A stretch of 64,000 bases of DNA, taken from NCBI RefSeq assembly GCF_022376445.1, contig NW_025955023.1:165359-229358 (forward strand). Reading direction: 5' to 3'. Shown here piece after piece: positions 34,879 to 45,522 of the stretch; within the stretch, counting starts at the first letter, position 1, and every line of letters starts with the position of its first letter. The notes below the pieces were generated by a model. It had not been told where the DNA came from. It worked only from the letters and a program-made list of their open reading frames with translations, and did not search any database. Source of the stretch: Fomitopsis serialis. Lineage: Eukaryota > Basidiomycota > Agaricomycetes > Polyporales > Fomitopsidaceae. The position numbers and the translations under genes were made by a program.

Positions 34879-37800
34879 CTAGTTGTTATCCCAACGCTTC
34901 ACCTTGCACAAGGTATGCTCCACCATGATGACATCAAACTTGATGTCCCTCTTCACCTCCTCAGACAGTGCAGAGTCCAGATAGTTGTAGGCAAGTTTGA
35001 ATGCCTGCACAACATCTTCTGGACTTGCACTGCCAGAGATCAGCTCCAGACGCTCCAAACCTGACCATGCACCTGCCTTCAACCCACTGACAAGACCTGC
35101 CATCTCATCCACCGTCGGCATCTCCACTTTGTCCACATAGACATAGTCAGATGCAAGCAAGGTAGCAATGAGCGGGCCGACCTGGGGAACGAGCTTCTGC
35201 GAAGTTTTCTTCTTCCTGGCAAGGAACTCCGCGCGCGCCTTCAGATAAGGAACCTTGGACTCAAAGACCATGCGGAAGTGTGACTCCACTGCAAAGTACT
35301 TCTCCGCTAAGTCCAGCCCACGTCCGCTGATGCGAGAGCCATACGCCATCTGGTTGCAGAGATAGAGGGGGTTGGAAATGCGAGGGTCGTCAGAGGACTG
35401 GCACTTAGCGACGAGGTTGTTGAAGGACTGCAAGTCCTGGAAGAAGGTGGGCTCTTCATGCGTAACGGCGCAGCTGAAGAGGATACCACGGATAATGAGA
35501 GTACTTGCAATCACACCTTCCTTGTTGAAGTTGGCAGGATGGAAGGGGCCACTGGGTGACCTGGCTGCGCGACGACCTGCGGCAAGCTCACGGAACGGCA
35601 GACGCTTGTCCTGGTCATCAAGGCACCACACCTGAACAGCGCTGAGCTGCTTGCGCTCCTGCGCAGAAGGGCCATGCTCCAGGTAAGGGAGGATGCCGTA
35701 GCAGTCTGTGACAAAGTCCAACAGACGCTGAAGCCCGGGTGCGGCATTGGGCATGGATGGGGAAGAGGTGGAGAGAGATGAAGTCGATGGAGCACGTACT
35801 GCAAGGAACTTGCGCGCAAAGTGCGCATACGCACGCGCATCTGCAGAGTTGGGGTGCGCAATGACAGGAAGTGTAAGGAGGTCGAGGTGGAATGGGTCCA
35901 AATGCGCGCGCGTAATGGTGGAGCGGCGGTGGTCGGCAGCAGGGATAAGAGAGGCCTTGGGATACCTATACACATCCCAGACACCATCCAGAAGGAGTAT
36001 GTCCGTAGAGCGGAACACGGTGAGCAAGTGTTGCACAAAGGTTGCCTGCAGAAGTGAGGAGGGACCAGCAGGGAAGTCAAGCCAGATGCGCAGAGTGGAC
36101 TGAATGAAGCTGAGAACCGTAGTAGTCATAGGAATGGAGCGATCAGGGCGTGGAACTGCAGTGGAGAGTGGAGGAAGAGAGGGAAGGAAGTGTGCGCGCT
36201 CCAGTGCGCGCACCCGACGGTCATGGTCGAAGAGCGCATGATAGGCATGATAAGTGAGACAAGCAAGCCAGTGCTGGGGTGGGAAAGGACACTGATCCCC
36301 GCCACAACGAGTAATCATGGACGCACAGTAGTTGATGGCAACAGAGTCCAGCCAACGCCACGCATAGTGCGACACAAGCATGTTCTCTGAGCGTAGAACA
36401 GCCTGCTTCACACGCTGAACAGAGTCAGAGCGCGCAAAGCTACCACTGCCCAACCAGCACTAGGATGTTGTTCAGTAAAGCATGAGAACATGACATAGAA
36501 CAACATGACTTACCTGCTTGAGCGCCAGCGCAAAGTCAATAGAACATACCAGACTAGAGTCATCACGCTCAAAAGCGTTCAACACTGTCTGGATCCCCTG
36601 ACTGTAGGCAATGCCAAGGGATCCTGAGCCTGTAGCTAAGGCTGCAGCAGCATCATGGAAGATAGCCGCCATGGCGTTGAAGTTGTCTGCAGTGAAGAGT
36701 TGAAGCACCTTTGCATATGCTAAGTTCCGCTGTCAGTAAGCATTCTGCAGTCTGAATAATGAACTTACGCTTTACAGCTTGGATGTTTGATGTCTCTGGT
36801 GCATCTTCATGCTCAGAAGACGCCCTAGTTGCGTCTGCACCTGCAGAAAAGCAAGAGTGAATTAATGGGGATTTTATCGGAATCAATGCTCACCTTCTAA
36901 GTCTGGGACTTCAAGTGCAATAGGCGCTGCAGACAACAAGTCTGACATGAGCACCAGTTGCCCATCATCCATGCCATCATCTTCATTGTCGCTTCCATCA
37001 GCATAGTGTTCTGCAACCATACATTGAGTGTGTCAACAAGCAAAGACATGCTAAAACTAACGTCTAGCAGTGCGTGCACGCAAAGTCATACCTCCCCCAC
37101 GCTGAACAGGCTGAGAGGAGCTACTGCCTGCAGCAGGAGATGGCCCAGCAGTAGCCTGAGCATGCACCTTCCTCCCCACACCTCGTCCTATAACAGCACC
37201 AGCTGTAGAACATAAGTTCAATCAGTACATGGAAAATCAGTGAAAAAGCGGAATAAATCGCAAAAAAGTGCCGAAAATCACAGAAAATCAGGAGAAAATG
37301 CGTACCATCCTCTTCAAGTTCCTGATCATTTCGACCTATGAGGAGTACATTAGATTTTAGTTGAACATATGAAAATTGCAGTACTCACGACATTGTGAAG
37401 GTCTTTCACCTCCTAACTCCTCCTCCTCCTCCTCCTCTGGCTCCTTGCGCTTCTTGTCCTTCTTGTTGTTCTTGTCCTTCACTTTCTGAGGCTTGACAGA
37501 GCACTCAGCAGCATCTGTCTGCACTCTAGACTGCTCTGTAAAGAATACATCAGTCAAACAAGAGAACAGAATACAAGACGACGTACTCTTAGCACCTGCA
37601 CACGTCCAAATCAGTGCTAAGTCCAGAAGATGAACAAGAAAGCACATACGTCCAGGACGGCTGATAGGAGGTTGAACTCCCAGAGACTTGCGCAGCTCAA
37701 CAATATCACTCTGGTAGGTCACCCGAGGAGTCACCGCCGCATAGCGCAGTTGGTGCTCCTTCCACAACCGCCAGATCTTAGCGCGCTCAGCCATGACAGC

Positions 37801-39855
37801 CTCTGCACGCTCCTCCCCACCGGCTGGAGGCTCAAGGACAGCCTCAAGGCCAGTAGGTTGGAAGGTCATCACGTCGCCGCTCTCGTCGCGTGCAGAGAAC
37901 GCTCTGAAGAACGACTCTGGGTCAATAGACGGGCTGATGCCCGTCTGACCAAAGGCAAAGCGCGCGAGGTCATAAAGCTTGCGAACAGTGAAATCACCCA
38001 CAGACTGGCGATCACCAATGGCTAGACCATCCACAGCATAGCTGAGACGGTTGGAGTGGCAGCCACGGTCCTCATCAAAGCTGTAATATATCAGGTAAAA
38101 AAGCGCAAAAAAAGACGAAAATAATCGGACTCACTCAGGGTTGTAAAGTTCAGGCCCTACCTGGAGGCCACTATGCTCTCCGCCTGGGAGGGCTGCAAGA
38201 GCAAGCACAGACTGCCCCTTCATGATTTTCCCCATAGGGTACATCACATGGTTGAGGCGCAGAGCGTCACTCGCGATGGACTGATGCGGGTCAGAGACAT
38301 ACGGGCTCATGCCACCGTGATAGTGTAGCCCAGAGAACAAGACCGTGAGCAGGTCTGCCCTCTCCGTCTCGACCTCAGCAAACTTGTCTGGAAGTTTCAC
38401 GAAGGCATGTATCTCAGGAAAGAGGAAGATACCAGGGTGTATGCCTTCATGAAACTTCGAGAACACAGTCATGATAGACATCGCACCTGCAGAGTCCTGA
38501 TCATCTTGGTGTAGACCACCAAAGGTGCCCAGAGACTTGTTCAGGTCACCAGCTCCTGTAGGACATAGTCAGAGACTTGAAAAAAGCGGAAAAAAGCGGA
38601 AAAAGAGTGAAAAAAGCGTAAAAAAAAGCGAAAAAGGACTTGCCTTTGAGCAGCTCACTAAGTTTCTCAGGTGGAGAAATGTTCAGCTGGCTACCGCTGA
38701 AGCAGACATTGTCTGTCGTGCCCGGGCGGAAGTACCCGAGCAGCTTCGCAATGTTCTCCAGCATACCGTACAGCTCAGGCTGGATCTCACGCAAGACGTG
38801 CGTACCGAGTCCACCACCAAGCTGAAAGTACAAGTCAGTAACACACATGTATGCGCAAGATGTACTTACACGTGTGAGCTCACGGCGTATGAGAACATCC
38901 TCACCATCCTCATCAGAGAACAGTTTGCTCTCGACACAGGGCGTCAGGATACCATTCTGCCTCTGCTGCGACTGAGCAATGGCGTAGACACGACCATCTT
39001 TGCGGTGATCCTTCAAGCCCTTGTCAAGGACAAGGCGCTTGAAGGCAGTACCATTCACCCACTTGCTGTGCGCATCTCGGGTGGGAGGTGCGCGCAGCAA
39101 GTTGTCAGCATCAGCCGGCCCAATGATCCGGTCACGAACAGCTAAGTAGCCATCCACATACTCGGTGGGCATGTCCCTGCATAGGACAATCAGCATGCAG
39201 AGGAAGGATGTACTGAATTCACTCACTGCTGTGGGTAGATGTACGTGCGCAGCACATCCTGGTCTGGTGTTATGTTCGACTCGCCGTCAACGTAGACAGG
39301 CCGCGCAATGACCGAGTCACGTGCTTGAAGCGCGAACCAGCCTAAAAAGGCGTCAATGGCGCTAATCATACCTAAACAAACTCACTTACCTTCTTCCAAC
39401 GCCGCCTGCTCAGTTACCTTAGGTGTGACCCAGTCGCTAGGCTTCCTCATGCCGATGGCCCTCGCACCCTCCTCGCTATTGTCCACCAGCACGAGGTAGC
39501 AACGCGGATGGGTCATATGGCGCACACCCGGGCACTCAGGGTGGTCATCATAGCGGAAAAGAGGGGGTGCAGACTCAGGGCGGTCAGGTAGGGGCTCCCA
39601 ACGCTCTACCAGCCCCAAAATCACGCTGGCAGGTATGCCAAACAGATAGGCCTTGGAATAGCTGCCCATGCAGGTGTTCACAGGGCATCAGGGAATATTT
39701 TCGGGATTTACTCACTATTTTTCAACCCCATTCTCATCTCTGAACTCTCCAGGGAAACCCGGGGGCAGGCCAGGCTGGGACTGGCATGAAAAGGGGCAAT
39801 CAGTGGGTATTCAGCCTGTTTAGGGCCCAAAACAGGTTAGAGATGCACTTACCAT
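34879..39855 (-). CDS. TET/JBP-like 2-oxoglutarate dioxygenase, large Agaricomycete form
   Basis: Candidate oxidase of 5-methylcytosine or related bases. Sixteen exons on minus: 39855-39853, 39780-39716, 39661-39390, 39341-39227, 39176-38870, 38821-38644, 38555-38135, 38080-37650, 37595-37587, 37535-37389, 37335-37306, 37202-37092, 37010-36894, 36840-36769, 36719-36514, 36459-34879; sum 4065 nt (1354 aa), all phases agree, no internal stop. The core reads TFGGLHQDDQD (HxD at about 329-331), PGIFLFPEIHAFVKLP, then FSGLHYHGGMSP (distal His about 393), the pattern of the Tet-like 2OG-Fe(II) family of Agaricomycetes. A Lys/Glu-rich nuclear-type linker and a long conserved-looking C-terminal half (last exon 526 aa) follow; their roles are unknown. 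First exon is only the ATG and is uncertain. Intron 38643-38556 starts with GC; one exon is 9 nt. Not a transposase: no DDE motifs. Confidence 0.7.
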
Positions 39856-39989
39856 GGGTTTTCAGGTTGAATTTGGGATGGATGGCACAGGGGAGGGCTA
39901 CACAGCCAGAGGTTTCGGAGGAGATGAGGGAAAACAGAGAAGTCCAACATCGCAGAGGGCAGCCGCCCACTCGAGTGAGCGTAAGCGCC

Positions 39990-40235
39990 CGTGTGCCGCG
40001 GCGGAGTCGTCGACAGGCCGGAATTCCGGCCTGTCGACGACTCCGGTCGCTCAAAAAGGGTTCGGACCTCGAACCCGCTACCATAAACGGACGCGTGCCT
40101 GTCCGTATATGGCTAGGCGCCCGCTCGGCATGGCGGACTCGAGCTGAGTCCGAACATGTGGCTGAGGGCGCTCGAGCGATCCTCCTCGAGCACCCTCAGC
40201 CAAGTCCATCGCGTCCAACGACGCGCATCGAACAG
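39990..40235. repeat. Cluster of stem-loops upstream of the TET-like gene
   Basis: In about 245 bp: the perfect 44-bp palindrome (40002-40045); a 12-bp stem at 40081-40112; GGACTC/GAGTCC at 40135-40151; a long stem at 40159-40202 (TGGCTGAGGG plus GCTCGAG paired with the complement, one bulge); and CGCGTC/GACGCG at 40210-40225. All are CpG-rich. No coding function seen. Confidence 0.8.
40002..40045. repeat. Perfect 44-bp palindrome (upstream of TET-like gene)
   Basis: Identical to the copy at 22999-23042, including the GAATTC centre. Homology extends outward: AGCGCCCGT on the left and GGTC-CTCAAA on the right are shared, so it is part of a longer repeat about 80 bp long. Confidence 0.9.
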
Positions 40236-40399
40236 CCCGCAGAGAGGTGGGAGGGAGTGGGAGGGGCTAAAGGAAAGAAAGAGGTGAGTGACACATTTAC
40301 TGACCTTCCACAATTACTGACAATTTCGACTTCCACTCGACGCCTGCCCACCCACTCGAGCTCCATCAACCTGTCCCGCGCCCGCTACCTATGCGTCAT

Positions 40400-42180
40400 G
40401 CACGGTACAGGTTGCGCGAGGCTGTCCCATGCTGGGAGAGGCCTACGCGACCGGTTCCGTGCGCAGGCGCGTCGGTCTGAGCTCGCTCGGTCGACTTCCG
40501 TCCACCGAGCCACACACACACCCCAGGACCCCTTCCCGAGCTGCCAGGCCGCGCGTCATGCACGGTTCCGGTCGCGGCAGGCTCTCCCATGCTGGGAGAG
40601 TCCTACGCGACCGGATCCGTGCGCAGGCGCGTCGGTCCGAGCTTGCTGGGTGGAATTCTGTCCACCCAGGGCCCGGCCCACCTACTCGACCTCGACCCGC
40701 CCGTCCCGTGCCCGTTTGCGGTGCGGAACGGTTGCGTCGGGCTCTCCCATGCTGGGAGAGCCCAGCGCGACCGTTTCCCGTGAAACGGTCTCGGGTCTGA
40801 GCTCGCTGGGTGGACTTCTGTCCACCCAGCGCCCAGCCCCACCTACTCGACCTCGACACGCCCGTCCCGCGCCCGTTTGCGGTGCGGAACGGTTGCGTCG
40901 GGCTCTCCCATGCTGGGAGAGCCCAGCGCAACCGTTTCCCGTGAAACGGTCGTGGGTCTGAGCTCGCTGGGTGGACTTCTGTCCACCCAGGGCCCGGCTC
41001 ACCCACTGCACCTCGCCCCGCCCGTCCCGCACCCGTTTGCGGTGCGGAACGGTTGCGTCGGGCTCTCCCATGCTGGGAGAGCCCAGCGCGACCGTTTCCC
41101 GTGAAACGGTCGCGGGTCTGAGCTCGCTGGGTGGACTTCTGTCCACCCAGCACCCAGCCCCACCTACTCGACCTCGACCCGCCCGTCCCGCGCCCGTTTG
41201 CGGTGCGGAACGGTTGCGTCGGGCTCTCCCATGCTGGGAGAGCCCAGCGCGACCGTTTCCCGTGAAACGGTCGCGGGTCCGAGCTCGCTGGGTGGACTTC
41301 TGTCCACCCAGGCCCGGCTCACCCACTGCACCTCGCCCCGCCCGTCCCGCACCCGTTTGCGGTGCGGAACGGTTGCGTCGGGCTCTCCCATGCTGGGAGA
41401 GCCCAGCGCAACTGTTTCCCGTGAAACGGTCGCGGGTCTGAGCTCGCTGGGTGGACTTCTGTCCACCCAGGGCCCGGCTCACCCACTGCACCTCGCCCCG
41501 CCCGTCCCGCACCCGTTTGCGGTGCGGAACGGTTGCGTCGGGCTCTCCCATGCTGGGAGAGCCCAGCGCGACCGTTTCCCGTGAAACGGTCGCGGGTCCG
41601 AGCTCGCTGGGTGGACTTCTGTCCACCCAGGGCCCAGCTGACCTCCTTGACCTCAACCCGCCCGTCCCGCGCCCGTTTGTGGTGTGGAACGGTTGTGTCG
41701 GGCTCTCCCATGCTGGGAGAGCCCAGCGCGACCGTTTCCCGCGAAACAGCCACTGGTTCAAGGCGTCTGGGTGGGCTTCTGTCCACCCAGGGTGCTCAGC
41801 ACGGGTCAAGTCGTGCCAGGCCCGTCCCGCGCCCGTTTGCGGTGCCGCATGGTCATGTTGTGCTATCCCATGCTGGGAGAGCCCAGCACGACCATTTCCC
41901 GCGAAACAGCCGCGGGTTTGGTTGCTCTCAGTGGACTTCTGTCCACCCAGGGCCCAGCCCACCTCCTCAACCTCAACCCGCCCGTCCCGCGCCCGTTTGT
42001 GGTGTGGAACGGTTGTGTAGGGCTCTCCCATGCTGGGAGAGCCCAGCGCGATCGTTTCCGCCAAAGTGGTCACAGGTTCCAGGTGTATGGGTGGTCATCC
42101 GTCCACCCAGGCCCCAGCCCACCTCCTTACCTCGACCCGCCCGTCCGCGTGTGTTTGCGGTGCGGAACGGTTATGTCTGA
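40400..42180. repeat. 160-bp satellite, about 11-12 copies, three perfect hairpins per unit
   Basis: The anchor GCTCTCCCATGCTGGGAG starts at 40741, 40902, 41062, 41223, 41382, 41542, 41702 and 42022 (variants at 40421, 40581, 41862), a period of 159-161 bp. Each standard unit has three stem-loops: GGCTCTCCCA-TGC-TGGGAGAGCC, GACCGTTTC-CCGT-GAAACGGTC and CTGGGTGGAC-TTCT-GTCCACCCAG. The unit is GC-rich with many CpGs; copies at both edges are more diverged. In the copy near 40490 the third stem is CTCGGT...ACCGAG, a paired change that keeps the stem. Period is not a multiple of 3, so long open frames on both strands are by-products. Confidence 0.93.
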
Positions 42181-43766
42181 ATCAATCAAATTTTCATTTA
42201 TCAAATTTTCATATTGGTCTTGTGCTGGCCTCAATTGTACTAATCAAAAATGACTGTACTGGACTAAAAGTAAGTATTGAGTAATTCATTGTAGACTTGC
42301 TTATGAATATACTGTACAGTATGCTTGACTGTATATGTCTATATTGTCTGACATCTCCGCATAGTGCAACTTATCATGTATCCTTATCAGCTAGCTACAT
42401 GATGAGTCATAGTAAAGAGCACGTGTCACATGTGCCCTGATGCCAAGCCTCTTTTCTTGTCACATATAGTGGGCATTGGCGATTGCAATTCCTCATTCCC
42501 AACCCCCATGTTTGTCTTATTCCTCTCCATCTTTCTTCTGGAATGCTGGCCCTTGCAACAGTCCCAGCCTAGACAGACTATTTGCATGTTGCCATGGGCA
42601 TGCAGGTAGCCTTGCTAGGCTGGTTGACACAATGTATGTATGTATTTGAGTATAATACATTGACCTACTCTGATATAGGTTGCTGTTGTATTGGGCTCTG
42701 GGGGCTTTACTTTGATTCTGGGGGCTTTCCAGTGACTACGGTTGCTACAAACAAGCATATGCCATTTGGGTGTTTGGGAGCCTCCTCGCTGATATTGGTT
42801 GGCGTGCGCTGTCACTTGTTTACAGTGTTGTTGGGTTCTGGGGGCATCATTGTGACTCTGTCATAACAAACAAGCATATGTCATTTGGGCATAAGAGGGC
42901 CTCCGCACTGACACTTGGTTGGTGTGCGCCATCTCTTGTTTGTATGGGTACTTTGGATCTGACGGTCATGCTACACACATGTCCATATTGTAGATGCATA
43001 AGATCTGGTACGTTCTCAATCTGTATGCAATACTGCACTGATATTTGTTTCCAGTACAGGGCCAATGTTGAACCTGGGTGACGTGGCATATTGCAGGCAG
43101 TAAACATGTGGTATGGGTGAGTGGTACATTCCATATATGCAGTATGTCATACTAATGGTTGTCAGCTTCTGCATCTGTGTGTAGTATGGCACAACACTGG
43201 ATCATTCACTCAAGGTACGTATATCATATAGTCTCATGATATGAATTGAACTTACGGAACACATAGACAGAACTACATAGTCATTCTTTGTTTCTTTGTT
43301 TTATGTACAGTTTTCCCACTTCCTCTCATCCATGGCTGTATGAAGACGTGGCCAGTCTTTATGCATTCATGGCTGATCTCGCTTATTTGGTTTATTTGCA
43401 CTGGTGTACAATCTGTGGACTCTGTCTGTGTGACGTGTAATGAATGATCTGAAACTCGGACCATGTCGGAAGCATGAGAAGATCACGTGATTGAAATGAT
43501 GCATCTTATCTGCAGCACATATCATGTGCGTGGCTTATCTGCAGCTCATACCATGTGCATGGACACGTGTATCAGACCTTGGCATCAGAAGCTGATCTCT
43601 TCAGGTGATGAAACAACGGGCATAAGGATGGGTGTGTTCCCCCAAGAGATTCTGTCCTTTCCCCTTTCATCCCATCAACTGCCTAAGCCCTACGTTGTCT
43701 TGTGAGTATATTGACATTTTTGTGTCCCTTGGACTATGCTGATTATGATTGAGTACTATCATAGCA
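42181..43766. other. Intergenic region with small tandem duplications
   Basis: The satellite stops at about 42180 and CpG falls sharply. A 119-bp unit starting ACAAACAAGCATATG is present at 42747 and 42866 (with partial flanking copies), and a 29-bp unit around CTTATCTGCAGC is doubled at about 43507-43562. Probably includes the promoter of the next gene; no coding region seen. Confidence 0.6.
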
Positions 43767-45397
43767 ATGGCCCGTACAAAGCAAAATGCAAAGCGCAGTG
43801 TGGGGTTGTCCCACATGGAGTACCGCAACAACCTCTCTGTGGCGGGAATTCATGCCTTGGCACAAGACGACCTCATTGAAGACGAGCAGCCAGATGAGGT
43901 GACGGACCAGTCTGACAATGATGACATGTCGTTTGATGATGAGCCGGATGATTTTGAATCCATGGTGATGTGTCTGTTCCTTCAGTGCGTACGCACAGAC
44001 TGATTATCCTGTGACACTAGTACTGTGTCATTTGCCACAATGGCGGTGGCCTCATCAACTGCGACATTTGTCACCGTGACGTCTGCACAGACTGTCTTGG
44101 AAACATTGACATCGCCACCGTGCAGGAAGACTGGCATTTCCTGTGTCCTTCTTGTCATGTGATGACCCTTGGCAACTCCGATAAATACCATGTACGTAAC
44201 ATTTGATGTGTCCCATTCAAGTCTAAGCATTGTGTAGGCCTTTCACAGCCATAACGGGTCTCGGAATGTACACTCCGAGCCATCCCGTGTGACGGGAACC
44301 ATGGTGGCTCCTCAGCACGCATTCTGCTCCACTGCTCCAGTGGTGATCTTATCGTTTCGTCTGAAATCACTCACCAAGGAAGCCAGTATACCCGATCTGT
44401 TCCATATGAACCTCAACAGCTACTTCTGGAATACAAAGGGGAACCTTCAGTACTTCGACATCCCATTCAACTTCGAGACGGACAGAGACGCAGCAATTCA
44501 CAGCAGAAAGATGGAGAAGTTGTGTGCGGGTATCATGACGTATGTAGTTCTATCTACTCAGGACCACATTATGACGTGTTGTCTGCAGCATACCAAATGT
44601 CCGCGTTGTGACGTTCATCTATACGCACAGCAATGTGCAAGTTGGAGATCTGTATCATGCAGTAACGCAGCGTCATCAATAGAGGATGTACGTCATGTGT
44701 TGTCTGAACACATACTTATCTAATCATTGTGTAGTGGTTCACCATCGTCCTCACGGAGCACTTCAAGAAGCTCTGCCATGTTATACGCCTCCACTACATG
44801 TTCATCCTTGCCTGTGGTGCCATCGTCAACAAGAAGGAGTCCCTCGAGGCGCTCAGGGAACAGCTGTTCCTGTACAAGGTCCCCTTCACGTTGGGGTTCA
44901 CGACTGCCACTCTGAATGCGCACCTCTGCTCTGATTTTGTGGGCCACTTTGCAACCCGCGTCATCATCGAGCTAGCTGTCCCAAAGCCGTCCACGATGTC
45001 GAAGATGCTAGGCATGTCCTTCACCCTTCGTCGTCACAGCAGCATTGTCGTGTTCCGCTATGAAAGCTTGATGGGCGATAGACGTGTGGATGTCGAGAAG
45101 TACGTCTGGCACCATCCCAAACTTGCGCCTGCTGGCCATCCACTCCCGTACCAGTGCCCTATCTGCAAAGCTCTGTGCTGTTTGGAGGGCAGGACGGGTC
45201 GTAACCATAACAAGACACATATCGCAGGCTACCAGTGCATCAACAATACGTGCACCTATCGGTGCCTCTGGGAGGTCTCATATGACCCAACGAAGCTGGA
45301 TAAGGAGCATGGGAAGTGGTTCCGGGAATTGCATGAAGGTGAAGAGATGGCTGATGATGACGATGAGGACGAGGAGGAGGTGTACTACCGGTTGTAG
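43767..45397 (+). CDS. Nuclear-type protein with histone H3-like N-terminus and ADD/PHD-like zinc finger
   Basis: Family not recognised. Exons 43767-43964, 44021-44191, 44238-44539, 44589-44661, 44735-45397 (1407 nt, 468 aa; phases agree). The protein starts M-ARTKQNAKRSVG, very close to histone H3 residues 1-10. Residues about 35-63 are acidic. Residues 68-111 form a zinc finger with eight Cys (C-x2-C-x8-C-x2-C-x4-C-x2-C ... C-x2-C) and the GG-L--CD-C core of PHD/ATRX-ADD fingers. A middle domain follows (phrases DLFHMNLNSYFW, VVTFIYTHSNVQVGDLYHA). Near the C-terminus is a second Cys-rich site (YQCPICKALC ... YQCINNTCTYRCLW) and an acidic tail. The start is the only ATG giving this frame; the annotation with TTG upstream is less likely. 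Role in chromatin is inferred. Confidence 0.65.
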
Positions 45398-45522
45398 GTG
45401 CTGTGGCACTAGGACTCAACTCCTTGTTGTTCTGTGGATTCAACTCCACACATCTGATGTAATGTGATCTTGCCAACTATATGTAATGACCAGCAATGAT
45501 GGATTGACAACTATCGTATGAC

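Noticed and set aside
34879..39855. KDZ (Kyakuja-Dileera-Zisupton) transposase
   Set aside because: Considered because of the Agaricomycete context, but the conserved core has HxD...H oxygenase motifs and no DDE/CxC transposase signature.
40682..42073. 463-codon open frame on minus, and long frames on plus, across the 160-bp satellite
   Set aside because: They follow from a GC-rich repeat with period 160 (not a multiple of 3); all six frames are almost open and no domain is present.
40400..42180. CRISPR array
   Set aside because: Units are nearly identical end to end with no unique spacers, and the genome is eukaryotic.
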